DNA of 64,000 nt from Pseudopyrenochaeta lycopersici (Eukaryota > Ascomycota > Dothideomycetes > Pleosporales > Pseudopyrenochaetaceae). A program made the translations under genes and the position numbers. The notes beneath the pieces were generated by a model that saw nothing but the letters and a program-made list of their open reading frames with translations, did not search any database and was not told the DNA's origin. This document shows, piece by piece, positions 10,682-22,288 of the stretch; the stretch's first letter is position 1; every line of letters begins with the position of its first letter. The DNA lies in NCBI GenBank assembly GCA_003313425.1, contig NHZP01000014.1:806001-870000 (forward strand), given 5' to 3'.

Positions 10682-11350
10682 GTGTCCGCCCAGCTAATTA
10701 GCCCCGTTTATGTTCCCGCAATGCCGCTACACAGGAAAGTAGTAGATATTAATTCTACTATAGAGCTGTTTAGTCCTAGAGCTCTGGCTCCCCTGTTAGG
10801 TGCGTTCCGCTTACCTAGGCGTTCTACTTACTGCCTACGTTACGTAAGAAATTTAATGTTATCTCTTAGCTCTATCCCTCTACTTACTATACAAGCAGAA
10901 GCAAAACATAACTATAATACTAACTACAAATAACCTAACCCTTACTTTTAGAATCCACGTTATATACCAGAAGAAGCTCATATTATACTAGTAACTCTTA
11001 AGTGCTAAAATAGTAATAGCAGTACCTATACTAGACATAATAACTAGTAGTATCTATCTTAGCATTATTTTAAGAATAACAGTATTAAGTATACTAAATA
11101 CTCCTACTACTATATTTTTAACTATGCTATACAAAATCGCCTAAAAGCAGAACTAGAAGATAACTCCTATCCAGCAGAAGCCAGCGCGGATAGAGTAGGT
11201 TACTAACAGCAGCAGTACTTTTATAAGAGAGAAGATCTATTTTATTAGTATGTAGAGCATCTCTGTAAGAGGAAATACTAGCACGTAGACTTCTAGTAGT
11301 TAAAGTGTGCTATCATCGTAGTAGCTAAAGATTAATTACCGCTCAGTGTC
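10682..11350 (+). pseudogene. Unknown RIP-degraded frame
   Basis: An open frame of 83 codons (10682-10933) continues in the same frame to about 11350 with TAA/TAG stops only. Legible parts include QNRLKAELEDNSYPAEA and YVEHLCKRKY, a charged C-terminal part. It is in a different frame from 9424-10560, so it may be a second exon or a separate gene. The family is not recognised. Confidence 0.33.
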
Positions 11351-12112
11351 TGTTAAGGCGAACTTAGAGAGCTAACGCTTAATTAGGGCATTATATTCGC
11401 TATCTATTAGGGCTTCTAATAAGAATTAGTTACTTTCCTAGAACGTTTATTATAATAATCTTACTATCTAAGGCATTCTGTTTAATAATAACCTCCTCTA
11501 TCCTTAAAGCGATATCTAGATTAAGGCCTTTCAAACCCCTCTTCTAAAACTTGTCGAAACTCTAGCTTAGAACCTGTTTACACGTTGTCGTGTTCTAAAT
11601 AGATTCGTGATTAGCACAAGTATTCTATAAATTAAGCTTGTAGCTCTTTCTACTTTGTGTATTCTAGACATTTGTTTGTTTTGTTGCCGCCACGCTGAAA
11701 GTAAACCTAATTACTAAGCCTACTATGGCAAGTATATTTATCGCTATATAGAGGTCTTTCTAAAGAGCGCGGAGGCTATGAAGACTTTCTTGGGAGAGGC
11801 TAAAGGTATTGGTGGAGGTTTAGCGCGTGGGCGCAAGACCCTGTTGAGATAGTGGTGGGGTTTGCGCGACTTGTGCCGGACTGGTTACAGTTGTGGTATT
11901 ACTCGACGACGAAGATCACTGTGTCTAGGAGAGAATGGACAGATGAAGTCCTTAAGATCTCTCGAATTGTCCGGCATAAGCTCAAAATCGATGAAGTACC
12001 CACCACCCCTTATTGCATCGTTTGTTTAACGCCTGTTTGCTAGTTATCACGATCTGATTCAACATTCCTTTCAATTCTCTCTCGCAAAAATGTCATGTTC
12101 TCTTCCCTGATT
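11351..12112. other. Transition from RIP relic to GC-balanced island
   Basis: AT-rich until about 11700, then normal composition. A 63-codon open frame at 11852-12043 has no recognisable features. The last part is probably the 3' flank of the minus-strand RNase III-like gene. Confidence 0.3.
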
Positions 12113-12597
12113 TCAGTGAATTTTTATAGCTTCCAGAACTTTTTTCACCGTCGACATGTTCTTTCCGCAATCCAGATAAACCGCTCCTACCAGCGCCTCA
12201 ACTGTAGATGCAGCAGTCTCCTGCGGTACCTGCCCTTGTTGGCATGGATTTTTGGCTATGTACTTCGCCAGGCCGCTACTCTGAGCGACTTGGCTCAATT
12301 TCGTGTTCCTGCACATGTTCTTTACTCTATTGGAGCCGTCCTCTGGCAAGGTCAGCTTTTTCAACGTATCTTCACGCATGTGTACTCACCAGTGCTTTCG
12401 TCAGAGCTGTACCATGGTTCTAGAACAGCCTCTCGTAGAACGGAGTCTCCAAGCAGAGCAAGGCGCTTGTTTCCCTGCGCATCACCTTGTACGTCTTTGC
12501 TTGAAACCGATGCCCCTGCGGCAAGTAGTGCTTCGTCGAGCAAATCGCGGTTGGAGAATTGATATTGAAGGATGCCCTCAACGGGATGTTCTGTCAT
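12113..12597 (-). CDS. Short RNase III-domain protein with altered catalytic residues
   Basis: Two exons, 12390-12597 and 12113-12342, are joined across a 47-bp intron (donor GTGAGT, GCTGAC branch site, acceptor CCAG). They give an intact 145-aa protein with the frame preserved across the junction. The RNase III signature is recognisable as NKRLALLGDSVL (residues about 43-54), followed by a second helix with STVEALVGAVYLDCG. In active enzymes the first motif is ERLEFLGD. Here the two acidic positions are K and A, only the D survives, and the D before VEA is replaced by S. So the fold is kept but cleavage is doubtful. There is no dsRNA-binding domain. Small fungal RNase III-like proteins of this size are known, and some belong to mitochondrial ribosomes. 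A binding or structural role, or slow decay, are both possible. Confidence 0.85.
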
Positions 12598-13003
12598 TTT
12601 GACTATTGTGGAAAAGGCGAAGCGAATAGCTATAGCTCCTAGAAACTATACGCTGTAGAAGCTGTTGATCATATAAACGTCATGGTGCAAACGCGACTAT
12701 GTGATACACGTAAGGATAGGGGACCGGAAAGTTCCGTCTTCGTGCCACTGCTCCTTATCGCAATCCCCAAGGGTCTCAGTCATCAGGTAGCGTGGAATGC
12801 GAATTCTGAAGTCTGACTTTAGGTTCCTGACACTGAATGCAGAGCTCATATCGCCATCTATGATACCGTCGGTCCTGCGGTCAACACTGGCGCCCTGTTT
12901 TCCTATCGTGACTAAAGGCCTTGTGTATAAGTTGTATGTGCGCTTCGTGCATGAAGACGCAGTTCACATGGAGTTTATTTAGTCGTAATGTACTGTATGC
13001 ATC
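12598..13003. other. Intergenic, no gene seen
   Basis: Likely holds the promoter of the minus-strand RNase III-like gene. A 61-codon frame (12797-12982) lacks any motif and may be decayed upstream sequence of the Hly-III fragment. Confidence 0.3.
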
Positions 13004-13255
13004 GTGCATATTCACACGGAGACAGTCAACATTTGGACACAGTCCCTTGGTGCCATCTGGTTTTCGTCAAGCGCAGTACGGTTCGCCGTCGCTTACCTGA
13101 GTCCGCCTACACCGGATGCTGCGGTAGTCTTCTTATACCTTACAGCGATCGCTCTTAGCTTTCTGTGCTCTTCACTCTATCATGTCTTCGCGAACCACAT
13201 ACAAGCAGACTCGTGGCAGCGTATTGATCACCTCGGGATAGTTGGTGTCATCTAG
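13004..13255 (+). pseudogene. Haemolysin-III/AdipoR (PAQR) family fragment
   Basis: The 83 open codons contain HTETVNIWTQSLGAIWF, a hydrophobic VVFLYLTAIALSFL segment, the conserved CSSLYHVFANH block, and WQRIDHLGIVGV. These correspond to the first membrane helices of Hly-III/adiponectin-receptor-like proteins (H-N/T-E..NIW-T-H; S-x-x-YH; DH-x-G-I). The frame ends at TAG where the family usually has W, and what follows is not recognisable. The N-terminal cytosolic segment is not visible upstream either. So this is a central slice of a seven-helix membrane protein. In fungi such proteins are linked to zinc, lipid and ceramide signalling; nothing here suggests the fragment is functional. Confidence 0.75.
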
Positions 13256-13981
13256 GCCAACCGTATCGTTTAACGTTATCCTATTTCTTAAGCGCCGAAT
13301 CCTCGAGCCAGTCAGAGTTGAGTAGTTGTGCCACACTGGTTGATGAAACGCTAGAGCGCCGTAGGCTTAGTGTGGCACCATGAGAACTTGACGTCAGCGT
13401 GGGACCCGTTTGGGCTTCGGAAATGCGCTATTAATAGCTGGAACCGAAATGGAAACGGAACCGAAATCGAACGTGGTTGCTAGTGGGATAATAATAATGG
13501 GACATCGCGTCGGCAAATATCCTTTCGATTGGTGTAAGTTCACGCCGCTCGTGCATCACTGTGCAGGTACGTCGACCATGGTAAATCTCTCCTTGCCGCA
13601 TCACGGCAGCTTCGACAGCAATGAAGCTTCAATGCGTCTTTCATTGAGACGCTATATCCTGAGGTAGGTACCCAAACTCATCAAAAGAGCAGCCAAGCTA
13701 ACCAGCCATAATTTCTCGTAGATCTTGATGGCTCCGTTCGAGCATCTCGAACCGCCTGCTTCAGTCTTTCCATCATTTGCACCAACGCAATCCTATATCG
13801 ATCCTCTATCGCCTCCAGCCTGTCCTCCCTGGTGAGAGAGTTCGAGACAACCTATTGTAGCATAAAGGCTCTCCTCCACCCTCCAACCTTCCTCTCCTTC
13901 CAGTCTTATTGTTATAGTAGGGCTTTTATGTAGAATGCTTAAGCACTACGTACAATCATAACTTTGTTGCTCCTTTACTCT
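13256..13981. other. No gene assigned
   Basis: An 85-codon open frame (13410-13667, plus) has no recognisable motif. The rest is mixed-composition sequence leading into the polypyrimidine repeat. Confidence 0.3.
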
Positions 13982-14150
13982 CCTTCCTTCTTCACTTCCT
14001 TCTTCACTTCCTTCTTCACTTCCTTCTTCACTTCCTTCTTCACTTCCTTCTTCACTTCCTTCTTCTCTTCTTTCTTCACTTCCTTCTTCACTTCCTTCTT
14101 CACTTCCTTCTTCACTTCCTTCTTCACTTCCTTCTTCACTTCCTTCTTCT
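13982..14150. repeat. 12-bp minisatellite (TTCACTTCCTTC)n
   Basis: About 14 near-perfect copies of a 12-bp pyrimidine unit with a single variant unit (TTCTCTTCTTTC) inside. On the minus strand one frame would read K-K-E-V repeated. Polypyrimidine sequence continues less regularly to about 14330. Confidence 0.95.
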
Positions 14151-15776
14151 CTTTCGCTTTCTTTTCTTCCCTTGTTTCTGTCTTTCCATTACACCCTTCC
14201 TTCCTTCCTTTTCCTCTTCTTCTTTTTCTTCTTAGTAGTGCACTTCTTTTGTTCTTGCTGCTGTCTCTGCTCTTCCCTTTTTTTCTCCTTTTTCTCCTTC
14301 TTTCTTAACTTTTTCTCCTTCTCTTTCTACTTTCGAAGCTTGCTATCCTCCTTAATCTTCAGTGTCTCTTTCCTTAGCTTATTCGATTTCTTCCGATGGC
14401 CTTTCCCTTCTTTCATACACGCGGGGACTTGTTTCTAATTTAACACTCCAAATATTTCACTTCCACTCTAAAAGCCCGATCCTACCATAGAATCAATAGT
14501 ACTCGTGATGAGCACCCTCTATCTGTCCTAGTCTCGTACTTTCCACGGCCTCTGCTGATATTTTACTGTCTTAAAATGCACATTCCAAGTATCAGTTTCG
14601 TCCACAGGCCAAATCTGGTAACGGAAGTCCTCGGCTCCTTATACCATGGGGTGCACAATTTAAATTTGTAAGACAGTATGACCAAGTACTACTACCCAGC
14701 GAAGGATTAGAATCTCAATCATTTGCAAGCTCGTGAACCCGTTTAGGCTAAATCTTTAGGGAGGTGGTGGAGACAGCAATACGACTAACTCAGCTTTTAA
14801 TATTAACCACGCAAACACTGCAGAAGCTCCTTTAATATATCTAATCTAATCCTCCCCTTTCTTTTTGTGTTTTAGACACATCGGATTCTTTTTGTCCATA
14901 AGAAGCCCCATCGCAGTAGTCAGGGTTTGCATATAATGCTTGTCCGCCCATTCTTAGGCTTCTCTACAAAGAATGCCGCTCTATAAGACCTAAGCATTGC
15001 GTCGCCATCCGCATCTAAATTGCTTAATGATCTCTGCTTCTTCTTCGACCGTAAGGTACTGGCGTAATACCGGCATCACCAACGATAGATCGCATTAAGA
15101 ACCTTAAGGAACACTCGTTAAATCCATTGCGTCGAAGCTATAGTTTTAGTAGTTCTTTATCTCACTTCACAGATTATCAGAAACTAGGTTTAGCTTAAAT
15201 ATAGGTAGATCCAATCACAGCTCAGATGGCTCGGGGGTGACGCAAAAGCTCTAGATTAAGTTAGGGTGCGGGGAAAGACTACGATACACACTCTTAAGCC
15301 TTTAGCGCAAACGTTATCTGCATTAATATAGAAACTGCAGTTTATTAGTCGATTGACCGTACAAACGTTAAGAATTATCACCTCTAATACTTTGCACGAG
15401 GCGTTTTATTTAGTTCACAGATTACTAAACGGAAGCCAATATTAAGCTAAGGTCAGATATAGTTAGAATCTGATCAAAGCGTGAAACCATCCTACCTTAG
15501 CTCTAGCGCATAGCTGCAGCAGGCTTAGCATAATCGCATGGAGCTCTCAGTCAATTCACGACAACCCCACCGCCATCCAAACCACTCTTCTTATGTTTCC
15601 TTGTGCTTAGAAAACGCGTTCGCTCCGAATCGCCAGGCGAGGCAAAAGCGCACACTATTTTCTTACGTTACCAAATCGGCTCATGATGTTGGGGCATTTG
15701 CTGGCTTCTGAGCCCACACAACATGACTACTAACAATGTCAGCGTGATACCCTCAGAGCCCGAAGTTAAGAAAGAC
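14151..15776. other. Low-complexity then RIP-type AT-rich sequence
   Basis: 14151-14420 is pyrimidine-rich. Its minus strand gives a Lys/Glu-rich frame (starting about 14415) with a TAG and a TAA, possibly the decayed C-terminus of a basic protein. 14440-15560 is RIP-like with many stops in all frames and no motif I could read. The end holds the 3' flank of the methyltransferase gene. Confidence 0.35.
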
Positions 15777-17005
15777 TCACAATTCTTGCATCAAATGAAC
15801 AGACTTCTTCTTCAGATCTGCCCGGACCTTGGCGGTGAAGACCTGCACTTCCTCTGGCGTCCAGTTCTCTACCCGCGTCATTAGCCCGAGAAGAGCAGCG
15901 TCAAGAAGGTCTATCATGTTGATCTGGTGGATCGCGCCGATGCGTTTCAGCTTCCTGTCCTTCGCCCATGGGCCAATCGGTACCTTAACAACCTCATGTT
16001 GAACGTTAATAAACCCCGCATCTTTTACCCAGTCCTCTAGCTTTCGCCCTGGTGAGCCATCGCGGCCGATCTTAGCACAAGCTTGATTGAATATTTCAGC
16101 GAACTTGACGACCATATTGTCGTCGCCGGCGCTTCCGTCTTCGTCGTATGCTTGCGTATGGAAGTCTTGTAGCTCGATCCAGCCGCCGGGTGCAGTTTGC
16201 TCGTAAGCTTGATGCATCAGTTGGGGCCAATTCTGGATGCTACCCAGCATGTACCGACTGTGAATAAAGTCGAAAGGTCGTCGTGGAGGCCATAGGCTTT
16301 CGGCATCGTCAACCTCGAAGTGGACATTTGATGGAACCCTTGCGCAAAGATGTTAGAGAATGGCTACATATTCTAGGACTTAAAGCAGTACCATTGTGGT
16401 TGTATCGGGCTCAAGTCATTGCCGAACTGTCAAGCATACGGTGTCAGTCTCGGGGCTATTAAGCTGAACGAAGTGGGAACAAGCTGACCACTTCAGCATT
16501 GGGGAACTTGTCGCCCATATCCATGGCCCAGATACCCGTGCCAGTTCCAACATCAAGAACGCGCAGCGGCTTCCCATCATCAAGTGGCGCGAGATGCAAT
16601 TTATCATCCAGCAGCATTAAGCAGAGGTGGTGATTCAGGTCCAACCGGTCCTGTTCGTTCTCATCGTTGGGGAAGTTGTATGCTGGCCGTGTTAACCAAA
16701 TACGCGCACATGATCTTGGACATTGTTGTCTCCACCTCCGTCGCGATAGCTGTGGTATCGGCGGCCGTGTTCCCATTTATATTTTGTCACGCTAGACGAC
16801 AGGGAAGTTGTATAGCTGCAACTGTGTGGCTGTTAGTTGGAGCACGCTCCAACCTTTGCAAGGTGCATACACTTCATCCTCGTCGTAGGTCGAGTCTTGG
16901 TCACTGGTCTGTTGATCATTAATAATCGGGACTTGTCGTTTATCCGATGCATGTCCTTACATCTACGTCGACTGTGACAACGGGCTGGTCCGCAGGCGCT
17001 GACAT
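15777..17005 (-). CDS. LaeA-like SAM-dependent methyltransferase (six exons)
   Basis: Exons 16961-17005, 16871-16908, 16736-16821, 16489-16682, 16392-16426 and 15777-16338 join into exactly 320 codons (319 aa). Introns are 52, 49, 53, 62 and 53 bp. Donors include GTAAGG and GTATGC, branch sites CTAAC/TTAAC occur, and the last acceptor is AAG. The N-terminus has the family block TSLSSSVTKYKWEHGRRYHS, then YNFPNDENEQDRLDL. The SAM-binding motif I is VLDVGTGTGIWA, followed by GNDLSPIQPQW, VHFEVDDAESLW, FDFIHSRYMLGSI and PGGWIELQDF. This is the Methyltransf_23/LaeA-like group, whose members often sit in or regulate secondary-metabolite loci. Codon frame and composition are normal, with no RIP stops. 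It is divergent from the P450 gene with 311 bp between start codons. Its substrate cannot be told from sequence. Confidence 0.9.
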
Positions 17006-17316
17006 TGTGGGCTGGGTTCAACGAAATGAAATGATGGTGCTGCGGGCGCGCATGCAGCGACCAGGCAAGATGGTTTGTACCAGAGCGACGTTACAACGGC
17101 TCCCGCGAGCCTCTGCAGGGCACGGAGGGGACTGGCAATTTAAAAGGCGGTGTGACAGGGAGGCGCCAGTGCCTGTATAGCAAGAGCGCCGTTAGCGACT
17201 ACCGAGTATAACCCCGCCCCGCAGCTTTTAGATAGTATCCACCCTGGCGCCAAATAATCCAGTCAGCTTCCACGAGATTGCTCCTTACCCTTCGCCGCTC
17301 ACTCGCGTCAACCATC
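17006..17316. promoter_or_regulatory. Shared intergenic promoter region (methyltransferase / P450)
   Basis: 311 bp lies between the two divergent start codons, so both promoters and 5' UTRs must lie here or overlap the neighbours. GC-rich and not RIP-mutated. I see no certain TATA box or named regulator site. Co-regulation of the pair is inference from the arrangement. Confidence 0.55.
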
Positions 17317-19021
17317 ATGTCGCTGATTGCGCAATGGTATGCTGCGCGATGGCTGCTGCTGTCTGCGATCGTGCTGTATCTCGCAGATAAGTACCGAAAG
17401 TACGCCCGACTTCGCGCGTTCAAAGGCCCCTTTAGTACGGGCTGGTCTGAGCTGTGGCACACGCACAAGATCTTGTGCTTGCGATCGCATTTGGCCTACA
17501 AGGAGGTTAACGACAAGTATGGTGAGTGAAACAACGCCTCAACTCAGCAGCACCACATGGCCAGCCACAGTTGTACAGAAAGGAGCGCTTGACTGATGTG
17601 GTATCGTACGCCTAAGGGCCCATTGCCAGAGTCGGACCCAACGACCTGGTAACATCGGCACCCGAACTCCTCGCGCACATGAACGCTATCCGCTCATCAT
17701 ATACGCGTTCGTACTGGTTCAATGCAGCGACACGCGTCGAGCCAGGCAAGGATCATGTGTTTAGTCAGTTGGATGAAAAGAAGCACTCGAGACGGCGCCA
17801 GCAAATGGCCGCCGGAGTAAGTAACTACAACACTTGGTAAGGCAACGATATCGGAATCTGACGCCTTCGACCTAGTACTCTGGAAAAGAGAATCTTGCTC
17901 TCGAGTCTGATATCGATGGCCGAGTCCAGGAGCTGCTCGACTTATTCCGGAACAAATATCTTTCCACCACAACGCAGTCGATACCGGTAGACCTAGGACG
18001 CAAGATCCAGTATTTCACCCTTGATGTCATTAGCACTATTGGATTTGGGAAGGCTTTCGGAGATCTCAAGGCTGATGCTGACTTGAATGATTACATCAAA
18101 TCGGGCGAGCAAGGCCTTGTGATAGTTACTATCTCCGCCGCACTTGGACTGACCCAATACTTCCAATGGCCTCTGATCGCTCGCCTGTTTGGTCCCTCGG
18201 AAAAAGATAAGAGTGGATTCGGTAAGATGATGGGGGTTGCGCGCGCGTTGATTGACTCCCGTTTTGAGAAGTCGATAGAAGGTCGGTCTGACATGCTCGC
18301 CTCGTTCGCACGCCATGGTTTAACCAAGGACGAACTGTTCACCGAAGCTGTTCTCCAGATCCTGGCGGGGTCCGACACTACGGCTACAGCCATTCGTTCC
18401 ATAATGCTCTACATCATCTCTAATCCGCGCGTCTACTTGAAGCTCCAGGCTGAGATCGATGCTGCTGTATCGCGAGGCGACGCTGATGGTATTGTCCAAG
18501 ACACCACCCTACGCAACCTCCCTTACCTCCAAGCCGTCGTCCGCGAAGGGCTGCGCGTGCACCCACCCGTAACTGACGTTGTTCCCAAGCTCGTTCCTAA
18601 AAGCGGAGACACTGTTGTTATCGAAGGTCAATCCTACTTCCTACCCGGCGGTACAAACGTCGGTTACAACGCCTGGGGTATGCACCACGACAAGGCCATG
18701 TTCGGCGCCGACGCCGACCAATTCCGCCCAGAACGCTGGATGCTCGAGGACAACGAAACAAATGCCGACCAATTAAACGCGATGCGCCGTACCACGGAGA
18801 TGATCTTTGGATACGGCAAGTATCAGTGTTTAGGTCAGCCGATTGCGTGGTTGGAGATCACGAAGGTCATCTTTGAGTTCCTGCAGCATTTTGATTGGGC
18901 GCTTGCGAATCCGGAGAAGCCGTGGAGGTCGACAAATTACACGGGTATCTTTGCGCAGGATCAGATGTATGTACTGGTTACGGAGCGCGCAAGTTGTAAT
19001 ATTCGGTACGGAAAAACCTAG
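17317..19021 (+). CDS. Cytochrome P450, pisatin-demethylase-like
   Basis: Exons 17317-17521, 17617-17816 and 17876-19021 (introns 95 and 59 bp; donors GTGAGT and GTAAGT) give 516 aa with the frame preserved. The N-terminus has one membrane anchor (WLLLSAIVLYLA). Key P450 features are all present: the PIARVGPNDLVTS segment; the I-helix oxygen-binding motif AGSDTT; ExxR in EGLR; the FRPERW motif; and the haem loop FGYGKYQCLG with its Cys ligand. The length is normal for a fungal microsomal P450. The AAGYSGKEN and LGR(K)IQYFTLDVIS style is typical of the benzoate/pisatin-demethylase-like clade, which acts on phytoalexins, aromatic compounds or metabolite intermediates. No stops or missing motifs, so it is likely functional. 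Its substrate is unknown. It shares a divergent promoter with the LaeA-like methyltransferase. Confidence 0.92.
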
Positions 19022-19158
19022 GAAGAGAGTGGTGCAGAGGGTAGAGTCTTCCATGATGGATGTTAAGTCTTCGGACTCCAGCTCTGTACTTTCTATATTC
19101 AGTCCTCCCTATAGGGGGTAGTAGAGGCTGAAGGCGCCTATAAGTATCACTTTGCTAT

Positions 19159-19374
19159 TTGATCGATCTCGACCTCGCCATTAAGCTTGATCGCGAGAAC
19201 GCTTCTGGCGCACCGAGTAAAACCGGCAGCAAAGTATTGAGAAAAAACGAGCTCCTTCGTACAGCATTGTGTACTCTGCAAAGCCCCGAAGCCAGAGATT
19301 GGCTAAATAAGGCGGGTGCTGATTACGTTCCACGGAAAACTTTTATAACTGATGTAGTAGTTCCAGTGCTCTAG
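19159..19374 (+). pseudogene. Unrecognised 71-codon fragment
   Basis: An open, normal-codon frame ending in VVVPVL and TAG, with a basic SKTGSKVLRKNELLR segment and EARDWLNKAGADYVPRKTF. It looks like the tail of a real protein by composition, but the upstream part is lost (the sequence before 19150 is P450 3' flank). I cannot name the family. Confidence 0.3.
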
Positions 19375-22288
19375 CACTAGGTTACCCCTTTCCAACAAAT
19401 TCTAAACGCTCAGCTTCAGTTCGAGAGGTTGCGTCTGACAGTGGATAAGCACACCACACCATAAGTCCAAGTGTGCCACTAGGCTCAGAAGCCCATCGAT
19501 CTCCACACAAACTTTGTGTAAGTGCATTTCATCCCTTCTACATCTATCTACAATACGAGCCCGGAATTGGGAGCTTTCCCGAATGGGTTTACATCTGAAA
19601 TGCAGGGTGCTTTATTGGTGATCTAGGGCCTCGCTTCCAGTTCCCGATCCTATTGGCTTCGCGGAACGATTAGGGCGTTTATTAGAAAGGATTTGGGGCT
19701 GTAGCTAACGGCTCTGAAGCCTACGGACGACGAACACACGAAAACAAGTGTATCAGCAGTACACATTAATCAATTCCGACACTGCAAGATATAAACGATA
19801 TGCTGGAGTAAAGTGAACAAATTCTTATGTCGCTCCAGCGCGTGCGAGATATAGTCCTCAGTTATTAGGACAAGACTCTTACATTCGCGACCGAAAGATC
19901 CTAATTTTTTGGAAGACGGGCGCAAATATGGTAGCTAGAGTAGGTATGGTCTCCTAGTCTAAGGAGAGTTAAAAAAGAGCGCTGATAGTTGGCAACAGAA
20001 CAGTAAGAACAGGAGAGATTTCAACAGGCATACTAGTAGAACTGTCACTTATTCTCCTAGATTAGCATATAGCTAGAAATTATTAGAAGAAACATAGATG
20101 CGAAGCCAGAGAGAAGACTATACGTATCCGTCTAAACATTTATTTTATGTACCCCTTAAGTTCTAAAGTGGTCTAATCATTGCGTGAGCAGCTACCTACA
20201 GTATATGTCGCACTGTAGGTGTTAACTGAACAGTAAAAATAATTAGGATACGAGGCACAAAGTTAAGATAGTTTTTTTTTGTAATTATATTTGTGTGTAC
20301 GACAATATATGTCGTCTGTTCAGAAGAGATAGCACAAGTCTCTAAGTCTTTTATAAAGACATCACGTGGACTGCTAAGTAAACTACTGCCCTTAGCTAAT
20401 AGCGTGCGACAGTAACACTTAGTCAAGGTTAAAGTATCTGTCCTAGTCTCGTCTAAGACTTCTGATTAGTTAATAGTTACCTACTACCTATACATAATCT
20501 AGGTAGTTGGCCTAACTTACTGCCATGCATTATACTTTTAGTCATAGTTATCCAAAGGAGAGGCAACAGCTCTCATCAGGCCAGTTAGGCTCCTGTAGTC
20601 TGTGCCCTGCAGTCGCTAGCGAATGCGGCTTCACCCTTACACACAGCTACAACACCATTTCGCGCCAATCTGCCGGAAAGGGCAATTAGCCCACATTCCG
20701 TACCCCTCGCATGCTCGCATGCATTATCGCACGGTTTAGATTTCCTCCTTAACCCCCAAAATCTTCCCTCTTAGCCTCGCTACTCTATAATAAGACAAAC
20801 AGTAGAGGCGTTGTGCTTGCAGCGGAATTAATATTGTGTGCAGGGGCGTGTAAACCACAACACGGCGGAATGTGAGAAATGCGACAGCCCCACCAAGCAC
20901 AGGACATCTTTCCGTGAACAGTTACAAGACTTACCTAATACCAATTAACTGTGTTCTGAAAGATTGTGCGCGGGTATCTTAACAAAGTATATAGCTTAAC
21001 TCTGCCAAAGAATAGATAGGGTTAACAGCCTCCGATGACTGTTGCGGCAAGAATAAGGTGGACGCTATTCAGCTGCCCTAGAACTGATATTCGGCTGCCC
21101 CAGTACATCGTGTACGCGGTAGTTTTCACGCTACGCGTGCAGCCCCGCGCTAGCCTTCAAATAGTATAGGATATCAATCAATAAATATTACAAGAGAGGA
21201 GCATGAATGGACTGGGAGTGGGTCAAAGAGGCTCGGGCCATTAAGGCTCATCCAAACAGTCTTTACAGCGTATCTATATAAAATCCTGACCAGCCAGATA
21301 GGCAAGAATGGCATATGGCCACTCTAAGCCCTATACAGCTTGTCGGCATGGTGACGGTTGATCAAACTGCTTTCAATGGCGAAGGCGGAAGATTGCCCGG
21401 CGATCCGCGTCGCTAGTGCGCCACAGCAGCGCGGGCTTCGCTAGGTTTTCTCCGCCAATGTTAACATCCCTCAGGACGGACTATCGTAGAAAATAGCCGA
21501 CGTCTAACAGCAGCACTGCTGGTGACTAAACTGTTGTAGACAGGCTAGCACGCATACCTGGTGCTGTCCAGCGCTGTAGTGTTATGCTGCCAGCAACTCT
21601 CCGCTGCAACCGCCAGCGTTCAACGCAGATGCCAGAAACATCAGCCTCACAGCAAGCGACCCGTCCGTTGATATGTTTGCTGACCTGTGAGCGGACCGCC
21701 CACTTTAGTATAAAATTTTAAGTATCTCTTCTTAGCCCTGTAATCGCCAGTCTGGCTGTTCTTTTCCACACAGGCGTCTGCACCTTCTCTAGCTCTACAA
21801 TCTCGCAGCCCGCTATTTACTGCTCACCAGCCTTTGACTTTTTTCACGGCACATCACGGGTCCCATTGACTGCGAGCTTCCGCGCTGCAGACCGTGGCTT
21901 ACTCGCCGGTGTTCAGACGCTCTCTGCATCGTTGCCCCTCAGCACAGACATCCCACGAACACACTGTTTAGAGGCCTGCTGAAGGTACGCTTTCCCCTCA
22001 GCCTGAAATCAAAGGCCTAAGTTGACGTATGTGCGTCGTAGGCAGTATTCTTTGCATTCAGTTACCCTTTATTTACGGTACTAAGCTCGAGCTTCACCTA
22101 GCTCTACGACAGCAGCTACGGTAGCACCACGACTCTCACAAGCTGGACACTTTTTCTGGACTGGCTCACTACTAAATCCCAGTCCTTCTAACCCTTAATC
22201 GTTTTCGGGTGACCGCAATGTGCCGTCAATGTCTGTAGTGACACCTGCACGACAATTGAGCGTGTCCGCAGAGACCGACGCAAGCAAA
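19375..22288. other. Gene-poor 2.9-kb stretch
   Basis: Mixed GC with RIP-like patches and no long meaningful frame. The minus frame at 20196-20426 looks spurious. It contains the 57-bp dispersed repeat 20610-20666. The last few hundred bases upstream of 22289 would include the promoter of the C2H2 gene. Confidence 0.4.
20610..20666. repeat. 57-bp dispersed repeat (copy 1)
   Basis: CAGTCGCTAGCGAAT-CGGCTTC... matches 63747-63803 with about seven substitutions over the same 57-bp length, all or most of them C/T or G/A apart from one G/T. Similarity fades sharply outside. It is the remnant of an unidentified repeat. Confidence 0.8.

Noticed and set aside
13979..14160. CRISPR-like array
   Set aside because: The units are directly tandem with no spacers, and the organism is a fungus.
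13964..14438. Long Phe/Ser/Leu-rich plus-strand frames over the pyrimidine tract
   Set aside because: They are a by-product of the TTC/TCC repeat. No stops occur because the repeat lacks them. Not a gene.
14861..15130. Possible reverse transcriptase text on the minus strand
   Set aside because: Only loose resemblance; no RT motif could be read in one frame.
20196..20426. 76-codon minus-strand frame
   Set aside because: No motif, AT-rich surroundings, low-complexity content. Likely chance.
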